From positions 121,038-185,037 of the forward strand of contig JBCDJG010000001.1 in the NCBI GenBank assembly GCA_038748065.1: a stretch of 64,000 bases of DNA. The letters are read 5' to 3'. How positions within the stretch are numbered: position 1 is the stretch's first letter; every line of letters begins with the position of its first letter. Made by a program: the position numbers and the translations under genes. The notes below the pieces were generated by a model that saw nothing but the letters and a program-made list of their open reading frames with translations, had not been told where the DNA came from and did not search any database. Shown here piece by piece: positions 45,201 to 52,629 of the stretch. This DNA comes from JBCDJG01 sp038748065. Its GTDB lineage: Bacteria > Pseudomonadota > Gammaproteobacteria > Pseudomonadales > Halieaceae.

Positions 45201-45670
45201 TGCCAGCCATTAAATCGGTAGCCAGGCAGTGGCTCTGCCACCAGCGTGACACGACTTCCCGCCGGGTAGCTTGCGGCACAGTCGATGCTGCAGCGCAGTT
45301 GTCCATCGCTACTGCTGACCACGCCGCCGGGGCTGGCCGTTACCGCGACCACGGCGCCGCCGCCTGGCTGAAAGTGCGCCTCCACCGCCAGGTCGCGGGT
45401 GAGCGCACCAACGTTAACCTCGCAACGCCTGGCGCTGCCGCTGCAGTCGCCGCTCCAGCCCACGAAGTCATAACCGCTGTCAGGCCGGGCTTCCAGAAAC
45501 TCTGACTTTGCCTCGGGCCCTCCATACCAGGCCCGACAGGTGCCCTGGTCTTCGCGACAGTCGATCTTGCCGGAATCCGCCCGCACGCCACCGCCCGGCG
45601 TTGTTGCGACGTCGAGACGGCAGGCACTGACCAGCAGCGCGCTGATGACGATAACAATGAACTTGTACAT
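42272..45670 (-). CDS. Large lipoprotein with beta-propeller and di-haem peroxidase-like domain
   Basis: 1132 residues. Lipobox L-V-S-A-C at the N-terminus. Residues ~20-185 hold two InlB-type bacterial repeats (GYDFVGWSGDCSG, GYRFNGWQGVCANR). Residues ~290-750 are YVTN-like propeller repeats (GSRLFVANTPNGTLEIFGV, LYVAALGSNKVAALPTDV). The C-terminal part has two haem c sites, C-S-S-C-H at 760-764 and C-N-D-C-H at 918-922, in a MauG/cytochrome c peroxidase-like arrangement. It should be anchored in the outer membrane or exposed outside. It stands alone. A function in extracellular electron transfer or oxidative maturation is only a suggestion. Confidence 0.82.
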   Translation of the reverse strand: MYKFIVIVISALLVSACRLDVATTPGGGVRADSGKIDCREDQGTCRAWYGGPEAKSEFLEARPDSGYDFVGWSGDCSGSARRCEVNVGALTRDLAVEAHFQPGGGAVVAVTASPGGVVSSSDGQLRCSIDCAASYPAGSRVTLVAEPLPGYRFNGWQGVCANRQQNHCTLNINATRRNLSADFVQSDAAVATFDGIYQVEVDNTGFSFDGFIIRDGRIDGGFFLQVSFILEGVVQDNGDFTFTATSGPCEIEFQGSIDGNAISGDFDASACGRPEGTISGQRVESFEEPDFVNFESGQVRPLALSPDGSRLFVANTPNGTLEIFGVQGGSLSFQHAVPVGLEPVAVAAANNDEVWVVNHLSDSVSIVDVSAAVPSVIRTLQVGDEPRDIVFAGPGRQRAFITTARRGQNTNYPFEEYRTAGLPRADVWVFDRGSDEFALSDQPLTIVNLFGDVPRALATNASGSRVYAAVFMSGNQTTTLFNAPEVDAGKAAPDRDVHGDVQPATGLIVKYDGEAWRDEAGSDWSNRVNLSLPDYDVFTINANAAVPREVSRVSGVGTTLFNMANNPVNDELYVTNLDARNEVRFEGPGTISTTVRGHIANSRVSLISENEMRGAIDLNPHVDYSLPQGDAIPAGQKARSLSQPIGIAVAPDGSELYVAALGSNKVAALPTDVFSQGYTPDRDAQVEIPGGGPTGLVLDAGGRYLYVLARYNNSVVTVDTANLSVTGSRSLANPEPSHVREGRPFLYDANLTSSNGTAACSSCHIFGDVDHLAWDLGNPDDEVVSNPLQFTVTGRPDDGATFHPMKGPMTTQTFRGMTDSGAMHWRGDRTGSNRVQVRGELESVEAAAFKEFNPAFVGLIGRQQELSRSEMQAFTDFALSIMPPPNPLRALDNSLNESQRLGENIYFNQISTGGALTCNDCHTLNPLLKQFGTGGRVSDEGQGITEDFKVPHFRNLYTKVGKFGMSPNVIGSNNRFMGDQVRGFGFLHDGSMDTLDSFFSAPQFNLNSANRRRNAVVDFVIASDSNFAPIVGQQVTLDGSWHYPAAAERLDLMVQRALAVVDRPECDLVARGVVQGEQRAALMREDGFFYVAGSAAAPLSLAAIKQLAKEPGQALTFTCLPPGTGERAALGN

Positions 45671-46118
45671 GGGCCCCCTCTCAGGCTCGAGATACTTTCG
45701 TCGACAGGCTTTCTGGTTTTTTGACCCGCCGACCGTTTTTCCCTACCTGACAGCATTCACGGGCGGCAGTTAACGCCTTCCGACCGTGTTTGGCGAGCAT
45801 TATAGGACCGAACCCGCTCTCGTGCCCTTATCTTTGAAGTTTTGTGAACAGAATCAAAGAGAGCGCTCAAATTTGACCGCTTTGTCACAGTTTTGTTCAG
45901 TCGTCAGTGAGGCCGAGGCGCCGCGCAACCCAGGTGGCCCATTATTACGAAGGTGGTAAACCCTCTTCGCCAAAAGGGCTGCGCACGCTACCGGGCGGAT
46001 TACCCAGCCAGGTACCCTCGGGACTGACTCACCCGCGTCTACGCCTACGCCATGGTTGCTGAGTTCCAGTGGAACTTGGTTATGCCCTGGTCGGTTGACC
46101 ACAACAGCATCAGGCACA
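45671..46118. other. Gap with a decayed cupin fragment
   Basis: 448 bp without an intact gene. The part beside the lipoprotein start is AT-richer and probably carries its promoter. The part from 45917 to 46023 is a damaged copy of the 3' end of the cupin gene at 47.6 kb. The rest (46024-46118) shows no recognisable feature. Confidence 0.6.
45917..46023 (-). pseudogene. Fragment of a cupin gene, frameshifted
   Basis: This ~107-bp stretch aligns to 47604-47711, the 3' end of the intact cupin gene, with roughly 83% identity by eye. Read on the minus strand it begins P-E-G-T-W-L-G-N-P-P-G-S-V, matching the cupin's P-E-G-T-W-L-R-N-P-P-W-S-V. A single-base deletion after E-E-G then brings in stop codons. 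It has the same orientation as the intact gene, so the esterase gene between them is flanked by direct repeats. Confidence 0.8.
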
Positions 46119-47321
46119 TTAGTCCACGAGTAATGAGGTGCCCACAGAGAACGGCGCATCGTCAATGACCGCAGCTTTGAGCCACTCCATGGGCGTGACG
46201 CTGTCCTCTACGTGTGTATAGACCGCGCCGAATTGGAGAAAGGTGTGTTGCGTCAGGCCGTCTCCATCACCGTGATCCGTGATGAAGCTGTAGTATGGCA
46301 AGGGCGATTCCCGCCATTTGCGAGCAGACGTCATCATCGTCAGGGACCATTCGTCGACCAGGCGCGGCTTGTCAGTCAGCTCTGCCTTGGACATCAGCAT
46401 CATGTACATGGCAATAACCTCGTCTCGGGTCGTGTTCGAGTGGAGGTAAATCACGTTGGGTAAGGGGTCTTCCAGGTAGCGTTGGTAAAGGCTGTCGAGC
46501 ATCTTGGACTGCATCGTGAAGCCGAACCGCTCAGCCAGCGTTGGCCCCCAATTGGTTCTGCTCGCCTCCGCGACCTTCTCCTGATCGAGATAGATACCGT
46601 CCGCGTAACCGTAGACCTGTGCCTGATCGTAATGACGCGCAATGGGGCCTAGCCATACGGTAGCGCCGAACGCGCCCGCGCTTGATCCCGCAACCAGGAC
46701 TTTGTCTGGGTCTGGAAAGCTGTCATAGGTCCAGGCCAGCACGGCATCCGCGTTGGCTGCACCGCGATGCTGTAGCTCAACACGCTCGCCGAGCGTGGTG
46801 ATGTATTCAGTGATGGTATCTCCAGAATGAAGGTCGCCGCTGCCGTAGGGGATGTATACGATCGACCAGTCCCTGAAGGGGTTGTCCTGCCGATCAAATG
46901 AAAACAAGCCGCCCTGTATGTACATCAGCAGCCACATCATCTCACCGTTGTAAAAGCCCGCATCCTCGAGCCCGTCGATGCCCTTAAACAGCGCGGTGCG
47001 GATAAGCGGGAAAGTCCTGATGGGTTTGGCGGCCGAATCTGCATCCCAGGCCATGCCACCACCCTGAAAGAACACAATGAGCTTATCGGTGTCGCCCTTG
47101 CGAACCAGTGCAGTCAGCTCAGACCCGTCTGTGGCCAAAAGCTTTTGGCCCAGCTTCAGTCGGTACCAACGGCTATCGTCCATGTCAGCGAGAGACTCGG
47201 CCTCGGGGTACACGTAGCCATGATTGAGCCAATAGACTGCCAAAGCAGTGACAGCTACCAGACCGAGCACAGTGTAGGCGACTATTTTTGTGGCCTTGCG
47301 GAGCCAACTATTCGCAGTCAC
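46119..47321 (-). CDS. Pectinacetylesterase-like hydrolase (notum/PAE fold)
   Basis: 400 residues with an N-terminal membrane helix (about 13-32) serving as anchor or signal. The PAE pattern is present: LIVFFQGGGMAWD (near 81), YIPYGSGDLHSGDT (near 157) and the nucleophile in VAGSSAGAFGA (Ser214). Family members remove acyl groups from polysaccharides or proteins. It lies between an intact cupin gene and a decayed cupin fragment, which suggests it was brought in, or trapped, by a duplication event. Confidence 0.82.
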   Translation of the reverse strand: MTANSWLRKATKIVAYTVLGLVAVTALAVYWLNHGYVYPEAESLADMDDSRWYRLKLGQKLLATDGSELTALVRKGDTDKLIVFFQGGGMAWDADSAAKPIRTFPLIRTALFKGIDGLEDAGFYNGEMMWLLMYIQGGLFSFDRQDNPFRDWSIVYIPYGSGDLHSGDTITEYITTLGERVELQHRGAANADAVLAWTYDSFPDPDKVLVAGSSAGAFGATVWLGPIARHYDQAQVYGYADGIYLDQEKVAEASRTNWGPTLAERFGFTMQSKMLDSLYQRYLEDPLPNVIYLHSNTTRDEVIAMYMMLMSKAELTDKPRLVDEWSLTMMTSARKWRESPLPYYSFITDHGDGDGLTQHTFLQFGAVYTHVEDSVTPMEWLKAAVIDDAPFSVGTSLLVD

Positions 47322-47505
47322 GACAGGTATCCAGTGTGAGCGGCAATACGCTGGGTCTTTTGACCTACCAGTACAACAAGTAGCCTGTAGACAGCGTGTT
47401 TAACCTCAGGCGTTTAGTTATACATCAAACTAAATATGGGGCGCCAGCTTTACAGTTGGCCCCTGTCTTAAAGCCATTCGTTAAATAGGATGGAGCCAAG
47501 CGACA

Positions 47506-47536
47506 AAAGCGCCCGCATCGACAACGCGAGCGCTTT
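47506..47536. terminator. Hairpin between esterase and cupin genes
   Basis: AAAGCGC (47506-47512) and GCGCTTT (47530-47536) form a 7-bp inverted repeat with an extra partial CGC/GCG pairing inside. It lies 58 bp after the cupin stop on the minus strand and could terminate cupin transcription, with TTT on either side. The rest of the 272-bp spacer shows no gene. Confidence 0.4.
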
Positions 47537-47593
47537 CACTATCGCTTACACAATCAGCGAGAATGTCCACGCTCAATAGGCCCTTAGTCTTTC

Positions 47594-48265
47594 CTACCCT
47601 TTGGGCGCCGCGTCACCCAGGTGGCCCGTCTTTACGAAGATGATGCAACCCTCTTCGCTGAAAGGGCTGTGCACGCTCCAGGGCGGATTACGTAGCCAGG
47701 TGCCCTCGGGGTAGCTGCCCTGCTCATCGGCGAAGGTCCCGGACAGGACAAAAATCTCCTCACCACCCGGATGACTGTGGTTCACGAATCGCGTGCCCGG
47801 CTGCCATTTCACCAGTGCTACGTGCTCACTGCCATACTGGTGCAGCGGCATGACCTCCAGGCCCTGAACCGACCCCGGCAACCACTCGGTCGCTTCGGTA
47901 TCGATGCGCACGAAGGCCTGATCTTCAGGGTCGAACTGGCGTAACTTGACCAGAATTGTCGCCCCCTCCTTCGAAAACGGCCGATGCCGAGACCCGATCG
48001 GGTTGCGCACATACATGCCGCGCGGAAAATCGCCCATTTCGTCCGAAAATATGCCGTCCAGCACCAGAAACTCCTCGCCACCCGAGTGGGTGTGGGCGTC
48101 GAAGTAGGAATCGGGCGCGTAGCGAACGATGCTGGTTGCGCGAGCCACTTCGCCGCCGTCGCGCTCGAGCATGCGTCGCTCAACCCCGGGTAGTGGCGAC
48201 TCGACCCAGGGCAGGGATGTTGAGTCTACGACGGCTCTTTGGCCTAAATCTGCGTGAATCTGCAT
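47594..48265 (-). CDS. Two-cupin ChrR-like protein
   Basis: 223 residues made of two similar cupin domains. Each has the metal motif form H-T-H/H-S-H-x-G-G-E-E-x-x-V-L (FDAHTHSGGEEFLVLDG near 58; FVNHSHPGGEEIFVLSG near 160) and the second half W-S-V-H-S-P-F or S-R-H-R-P-F. It resembles the C-terminal domain of the anti-sigma factor ChrR but lacks the zinc-binding anti-sigma part, so it is more likely a metal enzyme (for example acetylacetone dioxygenase-like). Its promoter shares a 38-bp element with the GST gene at 19.4 kb. Confidence 0.85.
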   Translation of the reverse strand: MQIHADLGQRAVVDSTSLPWVESPLPGVERRMLERDGGEVARATSIVRYAPDSYFDAHTHSGGEEFLVLDGIFSDEMGDFPRGMYVRNPIGSRHRPFSKEGATILVKLRQFDPEDQAFVRIDTEATEWLPGSVQGLEVMPLHQYGSEHVALVKWQPGTRFVNHSHPGGEEIFVLSGTFADEQGSYPEGTWLRNPPWSVHSPFSEEGCIIFVKTGHLGDAAPKG

Positions 48266-48312
48266 GTTGAGTGTCCTCCGTTTTCAGGCCGTGTGGCCAA
48301 CTGATGAAGTCC

Positions 48313-48350
48313 ACTATAGGGCGCCAAACCTATGCGATAAATGGGCTAAT
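48313..48350 (-). promoter_or_regulatory. Cupin promoter with the same operator as the GST promoter
   Basis: Minus strand TTTATC (48336-48341) and TATAGT (48313-48318) are 17 bp apart, 47 bp before the cupin start. Over 38 bp, 30 positions match the GST promoter at 19410-19447, including 14 of 15 in the upstream block ATTAGCCxATTTATC. Spacing to the start codon is identical too. A common regulator, probably the LysR protein at 19.5 kb, is inferred. Confidence 0.65.
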
Positions 48351-48413
48351 ATAGATTACTGCTTTGCATAAATTGCATAAATCGGCATCGCAACTCACTC
48401 GCCCCGCTTGCTA

Positions 48414-49055
48414 TTACAGCAGGCCCTGGTCTTTCAGGTCACCGACGAAACTGGCAATGATATCGTCCCGCAGGCGCCGGTCGCCCCCCGCCTTGACCGT
48501 GTCGGAGACCGCCTGCCATATATGTTCTCGCGTTTCCGTAACGAAGAGGTCCGATATCAGCGTGTAGATGCGGTTGGTGGTCCACACGGGCTGTTCGTAG
48601 GCGATTTCATAGGCGTGACCGTAGTAGCCGCCCCAGTAGCCAGGGCCGGCCACGCCATAGGCCGGCATCACGCCGTAATACACCGTACCGGGATGATAGA
48701 CCTCTTCGGCGCGGTCGCCGACGTAGCGCACCACGAGTATCGTGCCGAGATCGGCCTGCTCGGCGGCCGCAATCACGTCCTCGCTCTCAGCTTTCAGGGA
48801 GGGCAGCAGGGTGTGGCTGGCTACGGCCTCGATCCCGTGTCGAGACAGAGAGCGCGCATAGGCATCTTCGAAGTCGGTGCGATTTTCCGCATTGCTCGCT
48901 ACCGCGACGATCAGTACGCCCTCGGCATCAATGTCCGACGCCTTCGGGTCAACGTACGAATGCGTGATGCTGGAATTCGTGCCGCAGGCGGCTAGCACCA
49001 GGAGGGCGAGGCCCAGCAGGAAGCGGCTGAATGAGTTCGAAGAGAGATATGTCAT
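48414..49055 (-). CDS. Putative outer-membrane lipoprotein
   Basis: 213 residues from the ATG at 49055, which overlaps the preceding esterase stop by 4 bp (ATGA). Lipobox V-L-A-A-C near residue 22. The mature part has an alpha/beta layout (VLIVAVASNAENRTDFEDAY) and a Gly/Tyr-rich loop (GVAGPGYWGGYYGHAY near 120). I do not recognise a named family with confidence; it recalls DUF4136-like lipoproteins. It is the last gene of a sulfotransferase-esterase-lipoprotein unit. Confidence 0.72.
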   Translation of the reverse strand: MTYLSSNSFSRFLLGLALLVLAACGTNSSITHSYVDPKASDIDAEGVLIVAVASNAENRTDFEDAYARSLSRHGIEAVASHTLLPSLKAESEDVIAAAEQADLGTILVVRYVGDRAEEVYHPGTVYYGVMPAYGVAGPGYWGGYYGHAYEIAYEQPVWTTNRIYTLISDLFVTETREHIWQAVSDTVKAGGDRRLRDDIIASFVGDLKDQGLL

Positions 49056-50056
49056 GCGTGCAGATACTGGCGTATCGTTGCGGCCGCGTCCAGATTGCAT
49101 TGCAACAGCACATCCTTACTGCCGAAAAATCCGTGGATGACGCCCGGGTAACGAATCTTCTCTACGCTGACACCCGCCGCAGACAGGAGATCACCGTAGG
49201 CCTCGCCCATGTCACGTAGCGGATCAAACTCCGCTGTCGCGAGGAAAGCGGGCGGTAGGCCCGCGGCATCGGTGTCGAACACGGGACTGGCAAGGGGCTC
49301 TCGACGCATCTGCTCATCCGGCAGGTAGTTATCAATCATGTCGCCGAGGTCGGCCTCTGTGAGGATATAGCCCGTGCCCAGTTCCCTCAGCGATGGCTGG
49401 GAATGCTCCCCGGTCAGGTCGGTTACCGGCACGATCAAAATCTGACACATCAGGGCCGGACCACCGCGCCGCCGCGTCAGTGAACACAGGGCAGCGGCAA
49501 GCCCACCCCCGGCGCTCGTGCCATAAACCCCAAGCCTGTCGGCATCGCCACCGAGAAGCGCCGCATTGTCAGCTACCCATTGCAGGGCTGCGTAACAGTC
49601 CTCCAGCGCTGCCGGGTAGACGTGCTCAGGTGCGAGGCGATAGTCAACTGACACAATCACAACACCCGCTTCTGCACACAGATGCCGCATGATGCTGTCG
49701 TCGATAAAGTCATTGCCCATCCACCAGGCGCCACCGTGGATGTTCAGCAACAGGGGCAAGGGCCCGTCAGCCAGTGGTCGGTAGCTGCGCAGCGGCAGGC
49801 GCCTGTCAGGCAGCGCCAGCTCATAATCCTCGACTGTCACGCCCGCGGGCTCAGGCAGACGCATCATCTGACGCACGGAGCGGTTTGCCGCTTCCCTGTC
49901 GGCGGGGCTGTAGGTGACGCCAGGCCCAAAACGCATCTGCAGCCCAGCCACCTTGCAGATCAGCGCGGGCAGGAACTTCATACGCCCATGCGGTGTGAAG
50001 GTCAGGGAGTACAGCCCGCAGGCAACAAGCGCGGCCACGATCAATGCGTAGACCAT
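49052..50056 (-). CDS. Alpha/beta hydrolase, hormone-sensitive-lipase type
   Basis: 334 residues with an N-terminal hydrophobic helix (2-20). Oxyanion motif H-G-G-A-W (107-111), nucleophile G-T-S-A-G-G (Ser181), VDYRLAPEHVYPAAL (near 138), acid in A-T-A-E-F-D-P-L-R-D and His in V-I-H-G-F. This is esterase family IV. It would hydrolyse short acyl esters, such as BVMO products, though that link is inference. It sits between a sulfotransferase and a lipoprotein gene in one unit. Confidence 0.89.
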   Translation of the reverse strand: MVYALIVAALVACGLYSLTFTPHGRMKFLPALICKVAGLQMRFGPGVTYSPADREAANRSVRQMMRLPEPAGVTVEDYELALPDRRLPLRSYRPLADGPLPLLLNIHGGAWWMGNDFIDDSIMRHLCAEAGVVIVSVDYRLAPEHVYPAALEDCYAALQWVADNAALLGGDADRLGVYGTSAGGGLAAALCSLTRRRGGPALMCQILIVPVTDLTGEHSQPSLRELGTGYILTEADLGDMIDNYLPDEQMRREPLASPVFDTDAAGLPPAFLATAEFDPLRDMGEAYGDLLSAAGVSVEKIRYPGVIHGFFGSKDVLLQCNLDAAATIRQYLHA

Positions 50057-50059
50057 GCC

Positions 50060-51310
50060 CTAGGCCGTCACTTCGTTGCGCGTGCCAAAGTAATTCTGGT
50101 AGCGGCCAAGCCGTTCACGCTCTTCGTCCAGGTTGAGGCCGGTGTCCGCGAAACTGTAGCGATGGCTGCCGTGCTCATCAGCCGCGTGTGCCGCAAGATA
50201 GTCCTGCATCGACTGACGCACGGTGTCCCTTAACTCCAAATCGAAATGACGGTAAATTTTCTCCACCTCCACAACGGGGTCGTCCATGAACTGATAGAAA
50301 TCCAGGTCTACCACCTGCCCGGGGGCGATCGCGCCGCTTTCGCGGAACTCGGCCGAGGCATTCAGGCCCAGCGCATTCCACTGAGCCCACTCCTGCGCAA
50401 TCTGCAGGCCGTCGACCGCATTGGTGGACATTTTTCGAAGGTGGGTTACGAGACTCGACAGGGATGCCAGCATCCGCACCGGGTCGCGATGTGTCTGGAT
50501 GAAGCGGGCGTCGGGGTACTCGGCCAGGAGTTCGCCGAGTGACCAGAGGTGGGCGGGGGATTTCAGAACCCAGGGACTACGCTGATGACGCCACTGCAAC
50601 AGCTGCAGAAAAGAACGGTGATAGCGGTAAGCCGCGCTGAGATCCGCCTCTTGCTGGAGCCAGTTTGAGTAGGACGGCACGTTGTAGTTCGTCCAGAAAA
50701 TCAGGCTGAGAAATTCTCCGGTGGTGAAGCGCACGCACTCCTGGGGAAGCGTTGCCCCGGTCCGGTGGATGCGCTTGAACTCGGGCAGAATGAAATCCGC
50801 CCTGTCCAGCGTACGCTGAATTTCGGCAATGCGCGGGTCATGCTCATAGCTCGCCGTTTCCGGTGGGGGAAACGGCCTGTCGACCTCCCAGGTCCGTGGC
50901 ACGCGAAACTGCGGATCAAGGGCAAGCAATTCGTGCAGTACTGTGGTTCCACTGCGGCCCATACCAATGATGAAGATGGGCTTATCAATGGGCGCCGCAG
51001 CGATTTCGGGGTAACGGCGGTGATGCTCAACCAGCTGCAGTCGCTGGCTCAGCGGCGCGAGGATTTCCTCTCTCGCAATCAGCGTGCCCAGCGGTGTCAG
51101 CTGCGCTTCCTCCGCCAGCGCTCGCAGCAGCCGGTCGAGACCCGCTTCAAAACTCGAATCACCGAAGTCTGCAAGGCCCGTTTGCGACCGCGCTGCGGCC
51201 AGTAGTGCAGCCTTATCGAGTGCATTGCGCTGCACGCCAAACGCTCTGAGGCCGGTGAACAGCGCATTGCCCGCGCGCACGGTGAAGGGCAGTGTTGGAG
51301 GTGATAGCAT
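50060..51310 (-). CDS. Sulfotransferase-family protein
   Basis: 416 residues from the ATG at 51310; an upstream ATG at 51334 is possible. The 5'-phosphosulfate loop is PIFIIGMGRSGTTVLHELLA (near 111, Arg119), and the 3'-phosphate contact region follows at F-I-Q-T-H-R-D-P-V-R-M-L-A-S near 270. It transfers sulfate from PAPS to an alcohol or amine on a small molecule or glycan. It is divergent from a DUF1214 gene, 101 bp apart, and leads an operon with an esterase and a lipoprotein. Confidence 0.87.
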   Translation of the reverse strand: MLSPPTLPFTVRAGNALFTGLRAFGVQRNALDKAALLAAARSQTGLADFGDSSFEAGLDRLLRALAEEAQLTPLGTLIAREEILAPLSQRLQLVEHHRRYPEIAAAPIDKPIFIIGMGRSGTTVLHELLALDPQFRVPRTWEVDRPFPPPETASYEHDPRIAEIQRTLDRADFILPEFKRIHRTGATLPQECVRFTTGEFLSLIFWTNYNVPSYSNWLQQEADLSAAYRYHRSFLQLLQWRHQRSPWVLKSPAHLWSLGELLAEYPDARFIQTHRDPVRMLASLSSLVTHLRKMSTNAVDGLQIAQEWAQWNALGLNASAEFRESGAIAPGQVVDLDFYQFMDDPVVEVEKIYRHFDLELRDTVRQSMQDYLAAHAADEHGSHRYSFADTGLNLDEERERLGRYQNYFGTRNEVTA

Positions 51311-51411
51311 CGCGTTGGTTTCATCCGAAAACACTGTTATTTTATAGGGCAGCGCCTATCGCAAGGCAAGCGGCAGCAGCACAACATAACAAGCCAATCC
51401 CGGAGAATAAC

Positions 51412-52629
51412 GTGTTCAGAGCATTCATTATCGCCCTCTTATGCCTGGGCGCCGGCCTGTATGCCGGCTACCAGCTCCCGCGCGGGGCCGGCCTGGTCTC
51501 CGCCCTTGTCGGCCTCGGTAGCAAAGCCAACGACGCAGACTACAGCGGGCTCGCCGCACACCAGGCGATTCTGGACTTCCAAACCACCTTTGACAGTGCG
51601 CGCCAGATGGTACTAAACGACGCTCGCACAGAGCAGGAGGCCATCGAGGGCATGCGCTGGCTGCTGCGCGTGACGGCCATGAGCACGCATATCATCGCTG
51701 ACGCGAACCCCGCTGCGCCACGCTTCCAGCGCATGGATACCTGGGTCCGCAAGGCAGGGGGCGACAACCCCGATGCCGAGTACTACCTCGCGGGTATCGA
51801 TGGCAGATACGACTACCGTATCACCGGCAACGTAGGCACCGTGAAGCATCTCAGCTTCACCATCAACGCAGGCCAGGGCGCAACGGAACGTCGCGCGGTT
51901 GGCTACTTCAATGAGAAAACGCTGACCACCGATGACGCTGGCAACTTCACGCTGCTGTTACACAAGTCGGACCCGGGCAGCGGCGACGATTGGGTCCAGA
52001 TTCCTGAGGACACGTCCGCCGTCCTGGTACGCGTTTACATCGCTGATCGGCGCAAGGAACGCCTGCCGGAGCTGGCTATCGAGGTTGAAGGCGGTAATCC
52101 CCCTTATCGGCCACCTTCAGACGAGGAGATCGCCGCCGCCATCACCGGCACCGGCTTTGGCTTCTTTGCGCTGACACACCTGCATCGCACGGTGCTGCCA
52201 GAGCTGATGGAAGACACTAATACCTTCATCCGCGCAACACCCGAACGGATTGGCCGTGCCATCGCGGCGTCGGATAACCTTTATATGCTGGGCAGCTACC
52301 AGATCGAGGACGGCGAGGGCCTGCTGATTCGAGTGCAACCGCCCCAAACACGCTACTGGAATCTCACCGTCGAGACGCGCTGGCACGAGATTTATGACTA
52401 CATGAGCCGGCCAACCTCACGCACCTTGGCTGACGTAATGCCCAAGGACGATGGCACGGTCGAGTTCCTGGTATCGCACGAAAATCCCGGGCACCCTAAC
52501 TGGCTCGATACCAGCGGTCACGCCTTCGGTTTCCTTACGCTGCGCTGGCTTGATGTGAAGCACGAGGATGTGCCCATGCCCGAACTTGAGGTCATCCGGC
52601 TGGAGACGCTCGGCCAGAATCGGGGCTGA
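51412..52629 (+). CDS. DUF1214-family protein, copy 3, membrane-anchored
   Basis: 405 residues from the GTG at 51412, with GGAGA five to six bases upstream. Unlike the other two copies it begins with a hydrophobic helix (FRAFIIALLCLGAGLYAGY), so it is anchored or exported. The beta region has Y-D-Y-R-I-T-G-N-V-G and D-D-A-G-N-F-T-L-L; the C-terminal motif reads H-E-N-P-G-H-P-N-W-L-D near 359. It abuts the convergent BVMO gene with no gap. Confidence 0.77.
   Translation: MFRAFIIALLCLGAGLYAGYQLPRGAGLVSALVGLGSKANDADYSGLAAHQAILDFQTTFDSARQMVLNDARTEQEAIEGMRWLLRVTAMSTHIIADANPAAPRFQRMDTWVRKAGGDNPDAEYYLAGIDGRYDYRITGNVGTVKHLSFTINAGQGATERRAVGYFNEKTLTTDDAGNFTLLLHKSDPGSGDDWVQIPEDTSAVLVRVYIADRRKERLPELAIEVEGGNPPYRPPSDEEIAAAITGTGFGFFALTHLHRTVLPELMEDTNTFIRATPERIGRAIAASDNLYMLGSYQIEDGEGLLIRVQPPQTRYWNLTVETRWHEIYDYMSRPTSRTLADVMPKDDGTVEFLVSHENPGHPNWLDTSGHAFGFLTLRWLDVKHEDVPMPELEVIRLETLGQNRG

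Noticed and set aside
45854..46165. A 103-codon open frame on the minus strand between the lipoprotein and esterase genes.
   Set aside because: It overlaps the frameshifted cupin fragment in a different reading frame and shows no domain or signal.
47594..48265. ChrR anti-sigma factor.
   Set aside because: The N-terminal zinc-binding anti-sigma domain is absent and no sigma-E-type gene is adjacent; only the two cupin domains match.
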